Shown piece by piece: positions 6,736-11,566 of a DNA stretch of 11,566 nt (position 1 is its first letter; every line of letters starts with the position of its first letter). The stretch spans positions 1 to 11,566 of the forward strand of contig JAISDL010000095.1 of NCBI GenBank assembly GCA_031264825.1, in the 5' to 3' direction. This DNA comes from Accumulibacter sp. (GTDB lineage Bacteria > Pseudomonadota > Gammaproteobacteria > Burkholderiales > Rhodocyclaceae). The notes beneath the pieces were generated by a model, which made no database searches, was not told the origin of the DNA, and saw only the letters and a list, made by a program, of their open reading frames with translations. A program made the translations under genes and the position numbers.

Positions 6736-8655
6736 ATGTGCGCCGAAACTCATAGCTTTCAGGCTGAGGTCAAGCAATTACTGAATCTGATGATTCATTC
6801 GCTGTACAGCAACAAGGAAATTTTTTTGCGGGAACTGATTTCGAACGCGTCCGACGCCTGCGACAAGTTGCGTTTCGAGGCGCTGGACAATCCGGCGCTT
6901 TACGGCGACGACGCCGAGCTGAAAATACGTCTTTCTTTCGACAAGGACGCGCGGACGGTCACGGTTTCGGACAACGGGATCGGTTTGACGCGCGACGAGG
7001 CGATCGAGCACCTTGGGACGATCGCAAAATCCGGGACGCAGGAATTTTTCTCGTCGCTGACGGGGGATCAGGCGAAAGACGCGCACCTGATCGGGCAGTT
7101 CGGCGTCGGTTTTTATTCTTCGTATATCGTCGCGGACAAAGTGACGGTCGTCTCGCGCCGCGCGGGCGTCGAGGCGGATCAGGCGGTCAAGTGGGAGTCT
7201 GCCGGCGAAGGGGAATTTTCGGTCGAAGCGGTCGAAAAAGCGGGACGCGGAACCGACGTGATCCTGCATCTGCGTGAAGAGGAAGACGAATTTCTGTCGG
7301 GGTGGAAGCTACGCCAGGTCGTCCGCAAGTATTCCGACCACATCACCTTGCCGATCGTGATGAAAAAGGAAAAATGGGACGAAGAAAAGAAGGCGCAGGT
7401 CCTTACCGAAGAAGACGAGACGATCAACCAAGCGTCCGCGCTGTGGGCGCGTCCGAAATCGGAAATCGACGACGAGCAATATAAAGAGTTCTACAAGCAC
7501 GTCGCGCACGATTTCGAAGACCCTCTGGCTTACACGCACGCGAAGGTCGAAGGAAAGCAGGAATACACGCAGCTTCTGTACATTCCTCAGCACGCGCCCT
7601 TCGACCTTTGGGATCGCCAAGCGCGTCACGGCGTCAAACTCTACGTTCGGCGCGTTTTCATCATGGATGACGCCGAGCAACTCATGCCGCTTTATCTGCG
7701 CTTCGTTCGCGGTATCGTCGATTCCAACGACCTGCCGCTGAACGTTTCGCGCGAAATCCTCCAGGAATCGCGGGATATTGAGGCGATTCGCGGCGGCTGC
7801 GTCAAGCGTGTGCTTTCCCTGCTCGAAGGCATGGCCGACAGCGAGGACGCGGCGGAAAAAGAAAAATACACCCGTTTCTGGACCGAGTTCGGCCAAGTGC
7901 TCAAAGAAGGCGTCGGCGAAGACGCGACGAACAAGGATCGCATCGCCAAACTGCTGCGCTTCGCTTCGACGCACGCGGATACGACCGACGAATCGGTTTC
8001 GCTTGCGGACTACGTTTCACGCATGAAGGAGGGGCAGGAAAAAATCTATTTCGTGACGGCTGAATCCTTCACTGCGGCGAAAAACAGCCCGCATCTCGAA
8101 ATTTTCAGGAAGAAGGGGATCGAAGTCCTCCTGCTTTCCGAGCGCGTAGACGAATGGGTCGTCGGATATCTGACCGAATTCGACGGCAAATCCTTGCAAT
8201 CGGTCGCAAAGGGCGGCCTCGACCTCGGCAAGCTCGAAGACGAGGCCGAAAAGCAGGAAGTCCAGGCGGCGACCGACGAGTACAAGGACTTGATCGAAAA
8301 AATCAAGAAGGCGCTCGATGAGAAGGTCAAAGACGTCCGCATTACGCATCGCCTGACGGATTCGCCGTCGTGCATCGTCGTCGACGAGCACGACATGGGG
8401 GGCAACCTGGCGCGCATCCTGAAGGCCGCGGGACAGAAAGCCCCGGAAGCCCGACCGATCCTCGAAATCAACCCGAAACATCCGGTGGTGTTGCGCCTCA
8501 AATACGAGGGAAGCGACGCCGGATCGCGCTTTGACGACTGGGCGAATCTCCTGCTCGAACAAGCGATGCTCGCCGAAGGCGGCACGCTCGACGACCCCGC
8601 CGGTTTCGTCAAGCGGATCAACGCGCTGATGCTCGAGATGTCGGGCGGGCACTGA
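6736..8655 (+). CDS. htpG: Molecular chaperone HtpG (bacterial Hsp90)
   Basis: This is a cytosolic, ATP-driven homodimeric chaperone that remodels client proteins with DnaK. It has 639 residues from the ATG at 6736, which has GGAG at 6726-6729 with a 6-base gap. An upstream in-frame ATG at 6724 (adding MEFS) has no ribosome-binding site, and its own codons contain that GGAG, so it is rejected. The N-terminal GHKL ATPase shows ELISNASDACDKL (Glu33, Asn37), DNGIGL (Asp79), GTIAKSGT and the lid/glycine motif IGQFGVGFYSSYIVAD (119-133). The middle domain shows HAPFDLWDR, VRRVFIMDD and the Hsp90 signature DLPLNVSREILQ. The C-terminal dimerisation domain contains LTDSPSCIVVDEHDMGGNLARILKAAGQ and EINPKHP. 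The length fits the family. It is probably heat-shock induced from the promoter at 6674. Confidence 0.98.
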   Translation: MCAETHSFQAEVKQLLNLMIHSLYSNKEIFLRELISNASDACDKLRFEALDNPALYGDDAELKIRLSFDKDARTVTVSDNGIGLTRDEAIEHLGTIAKSGTQEFFSSLTGDQAKDAHLIGQFGVGFYSSYIVADKVTVVSRRAGVEADQAVKWESAGEGEFSVEAVEKAGRGTDVILHLREEEDEFLSGWKLRQVVRKYSDHITLPIVMKKEKWDEEKKAQVLTEEDETINQASALWARPKSEIDDEQYKEFYKHVAHDFEDPLAYTHAKVEGKQEYTQLLYIPQHAPFDLWDRQARHGVKLYVRRVFIMDDAEQLMPLYLRFVRGIVDSNDLPLNVSREILQESRDIEAIRGGCVKRVLSLLEGMADSEDAAEKEKYTRFWTEFGQVLKEGVGEDATNKDRIAKLLRFASTHADTTDESVSLADYVSRMKEGQEKIYFVTAESFTAAKNSPHLEIFRKKGIEVLLLSERVDEWVVGYLTEFDGKSLQSVAKGGLDLGKLEDEAEKQEVQAATDEYKDLIEKIKKALDEKVKDVRITHRLTDSPSCIVVDEHDMGGNLARILKAAGQKAPEARPILEINPKHPVVLRLKYEGSDAGSRFDDWANLLLEQAMLAEGGTLDDPAGFVKRINALMLEMSGGH

Positions 8656-8683
8656 GGGCGGGCAGAGCAGGGCGATCGACCCC

Positions 8684-9283
8684 ATGAAAAATGTGACGCG
8701 GGTGTCCGAGAGCCTTGCCGGCCTGCCGCCGATCATCGACGCCTCGGTCGAGACGCTGATTCTCGGGAGCTTTCCTTCGCCGGCGTCGCTCGCCGCACGG
8801 CAGTATTACGCGCATCGGCAAAATCAGTTCTGGCGGATCATGGGCGCGCTCTTGGGCGAAGCGCTGACCGGGTTCGATTACCCCGAAAAACAGCGCGCCC
8901 TGCTGCGGCACGGGGTCGGCGTCTGGGACGTCTATCGCCGCTGCGCGCGCGAAGGCGCGCTTGACTCCGCGATCAGAGCGGCGGAGCCGAACGATTTTTC
9001 CGTTCTGCGTGAAGTGGCGCCGCGTTTGAAGCGCGTGTGTTTCAACGGAAAAACCTCGGGAAAATTCGAGCGCTGGTTTTCGGAAAACGCTTACGCGACG
9101 CGCGTTCTGCCGTCGACGAGCCCCGCCTATACCCTCGCGTTTGAAGAGAAGATGAAACGCTGGGGGGAAGGGGTTCAGGGATCAGGAATCAGATGTCAGG
9201 AATCAGATGAAAACCGATCGGTTTTTGGTTGTTCTTCTCCGGCGGCGAAGTCGCCGCTAACTGATCTGATACCCGATCCCTGA
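8684..9283 (+). CDS. DNA-deoxyinosine/uracil glycosylase family protein, C-terminus repeat-derived
   Basis: This is a member of the uracil-DNA glycosylase superfamily, closest to the hypoxanthine-DNA glycosylase (family 6) group, which removes deaminated bases from DNA. Visible motifs are TLILGSFPSPASLAARQYYAHRQNQFW, where GSFP (28-31) and Asn47 in NQFW match the catalytic N-terminal motif of the group; GVWDVYRRCAREGALD; VCFNGKTSGKFERWF; and LPSTSPAYT, the superfamily's C-terminal DNA-binding motif. The normal domain ends at about residue 163 (KMKRWGEG). The last about 35 residues come from the core repeat at 9176-9300, which also supplies the stop, making 199 residues against the usual 160-175. 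The ATG at 8684 has only a weak purine-rich stretch upstream. It begins 28 bp after htpG and may be read from the heat-shock promoter. Substrate preference cannot be fixed from sequence alone. Confidence 0.88.
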   Translation: MKNVTRVSESLAGLPPIIDASVETLILGSFPSPASLAARQYYAHRQNQFWRIMGALLGEALTGFDYPEKQRALLRHGVGVWDVYRRCAREGALDSAIRAAEPNDFSVLREVAPRLKRVCFNGKTSGKFERWFSENAYATRVLPSTSPAYTLAFEEKMKRWGEGVQGSGIRCQESDENRSVFGCSSPAAKSPLTDLIPDP

Positions 9284-9300
9284 TTCCTGATACCTGATCT
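9176..9300 (-). repeat. Core repeat (family A), copy 3, inverted and coding on both strands
   Basis: The reverse complement aligns along its length with 4203-4326: ATCAGGTATCAGGAATCAG at one end, CGGAGAA, the palindrome AAAACCGATCGGTTTT (9210-9225, perfect here) and ATCTGATTCCTGA. The hairpin is GCGGCG-AAGT-CGCCGC (9242-9257), with a different loop and stem from the other copies. No GGGCACGG hairpin is attached. Both flanking convergent genes end inside it (stops at 9281-9283 on plus, 9196-9198 on minus). Confidence 0.8.
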
Positions 9301-9531
9301 TGGTGCCTTTTTCGCTCTTTGAGCCTTTTGCCGGGCTTTGCATTGCTCGACATTCTTGGCCTTCGAGCAATCTCTCGTTGCGCGCCGCCGCGGCTTGGCC
9401 GGCGGAGCGGCCTCTTCGGCCTCCGGCGCGAGTCCGGGCGCGCCCGGTACGCCGGCGGGACCCAACTGCGCGAACGCGCTCGTCGAGGACAGAAAAGCGA
9501 GGAAAAACACTGCGAATATGGACTTTTTCAT
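9196..9531 (-). CDS. Small secreted protein with signal peptide, repeat-derived C-terminus
   Basis: 111 residues from the ATG at 9531, which has GGAG at 9539-9542 about 7 bases upstream. An upstream in-frame start at 9600 would add 23 residues ahead of a normal signal peptide and is rejected. Residues 1-21 (MKKSIFAVFFLAFLSSTSAFA) form a Sec signal peptide with an AFA cleavage site. The mature protein begins with a Gly/Pro/Ala-rich stretch (QLGPAGVPGAPGLAP), then a basic segment with DCSKAKNVEQCKARQKAQ (Cys55, Cys64). Short periplasmic proteins with this Cys-x8-Cys, Ala/Arg/Lys-rich style occur in betaproteobacteria and have no assigned function as far as I know. Residues from about 78 on are encoded by the core repeat, so the native tail may be lost. 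It runs convergent to the glycosylase gene, with the coding ends overlapping by 88 bp. Confidence 0.62.
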   Translation of the reverse strand: MKKSIFAVFFLAFLSSTSAFAQLGPAGVPGAPGLAPEAEEAAPPAKPRRRATRDCSKAKNVEQCKARQKAQRAKKAPRSGIRNQGSGIRSVSGDFAAGEEQPKTDRFSSDS

Positions 9532-9580
9532 GGGGACACTCCGTTCGATCAAAAGCCGCCCGTCGCGCGACCTTATGCGG

Positions 9581-9608
9581 ATTGTATCGGGCGCGCGCAT
9601 TTTGTACA
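9581..9608 (-). promoter_or_regulatory. Possible sigma-70 promoter for the small secreted protein
   Basis: On the minus strand TGTACA (9603-9608) and TACAAT (9581-9586) are separated by 16 bases, matching 4 of 6 and 5 of 6 consensus positions. The start would lie about 43 bases before the ATG at 9531. This is by eye only; such matches arise by chance. Confidence 0.3.
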
Positions 9609-9686
9609 GAGTAATTTACCGTGTTGGGACGCAGATTCCTTCTATTCAGAGCTATGGGGTGAAATGTGTACGCCGTTTCGTGAGCG

Positions 9687-9717
9687 TTCATCCGAACGCG
9701 CGCAGGGATGTTATAGT
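9687..9717 (+). promoter_or_regulatory. Possible weak promoter for the GspE-family gene
   Basis: TATAGT (9712-9717) is a fair -10 box. The only upstream partner is TTCATC (9687-9692) at 19 bases, which is poor. The predicted leader of about 70 bases contains a pyrimidine-rich run at 9727-9764 and an AGAAGGA at 9765-9771 that is too far from the ATG to be its ribosome-binding site. Confidence 0.2.
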
Positions 9718-9791
9718 ATTGCCATTATTTCTCTTTTTCCAATTTTTTCCTTCTTTCTTGCTTCAGAAGGAATTTTTCCGAAAATCTTTTC

Positions 9792-11566
9792 ATGCCTAAA
9801 CAAGCGCGGGAACCCGTACATAACGAACACCGTTTGACCTTGGGCGAAATGCTCGGTTATCTGGAAGAAGACGGCATGATCAGCAATCAGGCCTCGGAGG
9901 CGCTGATTGCCGAATCCCGCTTGAAAAGGGTCACAGACCACCCGCTGACGATCATCGCCGAGCGAAAGTGGAAGTCGCTCGTTCCCCCGAACCGCGAGCT
10001 GACGCTCGAATACCTGAGCGAGTGGTTCGCCGCCCGGATCGGCCTGGGATACTTCCACATCGACCCCCTGAAGATCGACTTCACCGCGGTGACCGAAGTC
10101 ATGTCCAGCGCGTACGCGACGCGCTTCGGCGTTTTGCCTGTTCAGGTTTTCGCCGAAGAAGTCGTCGTCGCGACGATAGAACCCTTTCTGCGTGACTGGG
10201 AAAGGGAAATCAAGGCGATCATCAAAAAAAACATCCGCCGCGTGTTCGCCAACCCGCAGGATGTCGCGCGTTATCTCGTCGAGTTCTACAATCTGGCGCG
10301 TTCGGTCAAGAAGGCCATGCAGCAAGGGGGCGACTCCGGCGGAATCTCTTCGTTCGAGCAACTCGTCGAACTCGGGCGCAGCAACAAGCAGTTCGACGCG
10401 AACGACCAGCATATCGTCAACATCGTCGATTGGCTGTGGCTGTACGCCTTCGAGCAGCACGCAAGCGACATCCACATCGAACCACGGCGCGAATTCGGCG
10501 TCGTGCGCTTTCGGATCGACGGCGTGCTGCACCAGATATACCAGGTACCGATGAGCGTGATGACCGCGATGGTCAGCCGTATCAAACTCCTGGGACGCAT
10601 GGACCTGGTCGAGAAACGGCGCCCGCAGGACGGCCGGATCAAAACGCGCTCCGCCGATGGGCAGGAGGCGGAACTGCGCCTGTCGACGATGCCGACCGCT
10701 TTCGGCGAAAAGCTCGTCATGCGGATTTTCGACCCAGAAGTGCTCGTCCGCGATTTCACCGACCTCGGCTTTTCTGCTGACGACCAAGCCAACTGGAAGG
10801 CGATGTCGGGAAGCCCGAACGGAATCATCCTCGTGACCGGGCCGACGGGGTCGGGGAAAACGACGACGCTCTATTCGACGCTGAAGCATCTGGCGACGCC
10901 GGCCGTCAATGTCTGCACGATCGAAGACCCGATCGAAATGGTCGAACCCGCGTTCAACCAGATGCAAACGCAGAGCGCGCTCGACCTCGATTTTGCCCAA
11001 GGCGTCCGCGCCCTGATGCGGCAGGACCCGGATATCATCATGATCGGCGAAATCCGGGACCGTGAAACGGCGGAAGTCGCGATTCAGGCGGCGCTGACCG
11101 GCCACTTGGTCCTTTCGACCCTGCACACCAACGACGCACCGTCCGCGATCGCGCGCCTCGTCGACCTGGGTTTGCCGCCTTATCTGATCAGCGCGACGCT
11201 TCTGGGCGTCATGGCGCAGCGTCTCGTGCGCGTCCTGTGCACGAACTGCAAGAAGCCCGCGCCGATCACGTCGGAAGAAGATACGCTCTGGGATCACCTC
11301 GTCTCGCCGTGGAAAGCCAACCGCCCGACGCAGTTCTACCACCCCGTCGGCTGCCTCGATTGCCGCATGACCGGCTATCGCGGCCGGGTCGGGATTTACG
11401 AAATTCTCCTGCTTTCCAAGGAAATCAAGCAAGCGATCGTCGACGGCGCCGACATCGAGAAAATCCGCGACATGGCGTACCGAACCGGGATGAAACCCCT
11501 GCGAATTTCCGGCGCGATGAAAATCGTCGCGGGAATCACGACGCTTTCCGAAGTCTATAAGGTCGC
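9792..11566 (+). CDS. GspE/PulE-family secretion or type IV pilus assembly ATPase (3' cut by window)
   Basis: This is a hexameric cytoplasmic ATPase that powers type II secretion or type IV pilus extension. 591 codons are present and the frame is open at the window end. The last residues (GITTLSEVYKV) match the usual C-terminal end, so only a few codons are missing. The N-terminal part (about 14-200) includes HPLTIIAERKW and IDPLKIDFTAVTEVMSSAYA, a form I associate with betaproteobacterial GspE/PulE proteins. ATPase motifs: Walker A GPTGSGKT (350-357, Lys356), Asp box TIEDPIE, Walker B LMRQDPDIIMIGEIRD, His box HLVLSTLHTN. The Zn-binding CTNC ... CLDC pair follows, as in GspE and PilB. The ATG at 9792 lacks a Shine-Dalgarno sequence; downstream ATGs (9849, 9876) would cut into conserved sequence. 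No pilus or secretion partner genes are visible, so T2SS versus T4P assignment is open. Confidence 0.93.
   Translation, partial: MPKQAREPVHNEHRLTLGEMLGYLEEDGMISNQASEALIAESRLKRVTDHPLTIIAERKWKSLVPPNRELTLEYLSEWFAARIGLGYFHIDPLKIDFTAVTEVMSSAYATRFGVLPVQVFAEEVVVATIEPFLRDWEREIKAIIKKNIRRVFANPQDVARYLVEFYNLARSVKKAMQQGGDSGGISSFEQLVELGRSNKQFDANDQHIVNIVDWLWLYAFEQHASDIHIEPRREFGVVRFRIDGVLHQIYQVPMSVMTAMVSRIKLLGRMDLVEKRRPQDGRIKTRSADGQEAELRLSTMPTAFGEKLVMRIFDPEVLVRDFTDLGFSADDQANWKAMSGSPNGIILVTGPTGSGKTTTLYSTLKHLATPAVNVCTIEDPIEMVEPAFNQMQTQSALDLDFAQGVRALMRQDPDIIMIGEIRDRETAEVAIQAALTGHLVLSTLHTNDAPSAIARLVDLGLPPYLISATLLGVMAQRLVRVLCTNCKKPAPITSEEDTLWDHLVSPWKANRPTQFYHPVGCLDCRMTGYRGRVGIYEILLLSKEIKQAIVDGADIEKIRDMAYRTGMKPLRISGAMKIVAGITTLSEVYKV

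Noticed and set aside
9711..11432. 573-codon open frame on the minus strand opposite the GspE-family gene
   Set aside because: It is an antisense artefact of high-GC codon usage. The plus strand carries all the ATPase motifs.

Overview
The window suggests a GC-rich proteobacterium, probably a betaproteobacterium. The evidence is the sucA-sucB-lpd operon, the style of the GspE/PulE ATPase (N-terminal HPLTIIAERKW and IDPLKIDF stretches), and a classical sigma-32 promoter in front of htpG. The taxonomic call rests on protein style recalled from memory, not on a search.

Layout, left to right. (1) 1-4089, plus strand: the 3' part of sucA (2-oxoglutarate dehydrogenase E1), complete sucB (E2) and complete lpd (E3), tightly spaced. 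Together they encode the 2-oxoglutarate dehydrogenase complex of the TCA cycle. (2) 4089-4415: a dense non-coding repeat cluster made of GC hairpins, a 124-bp core repeat and a GTTGGGC-type hairpin repeat. (3) 4419-6077, minus strand: an AT-richer gene for an unusual membrane protein, with an N-terminal DUF805 domain joined to a large, probably extracytoplasmic, beta-rich domain of unknown function. (4) About 6078-6735: a non-coding region holding a second cluster of the same repeats and, at its right end, a near-perfect sigma-32 promoter. (5) 6736-8655: htpG (bacterial Hsp90), followed after 28 bp by a deoxyinosine/uracil-DNA glycosylase family gene that may share the heat-shock transcript. 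(6) 9176-9300: a third, inverted copy of the core repeat. It supplies the last codons and stop codons both of the glycosylase gene and of a convergent small secreted-protein gene (minus strand, start 9531). (7) 9792 to the window end, plus strand: a GspE/PulE-family secretion or pilus assembly ATPase, cut just before its expected C-terminus.

The housekeeping genes are conventional. The unusual material is the dispersed repeat family: three copies of an inverted-repeat element whose central hairpin is kept by paired base changes, which brackets the low-GC DUF805 fusion gene as direct repeats and has become the coding 3' end of two opposing genes. I see no CRISPR array, tRNA, rRNA or transposase gene.
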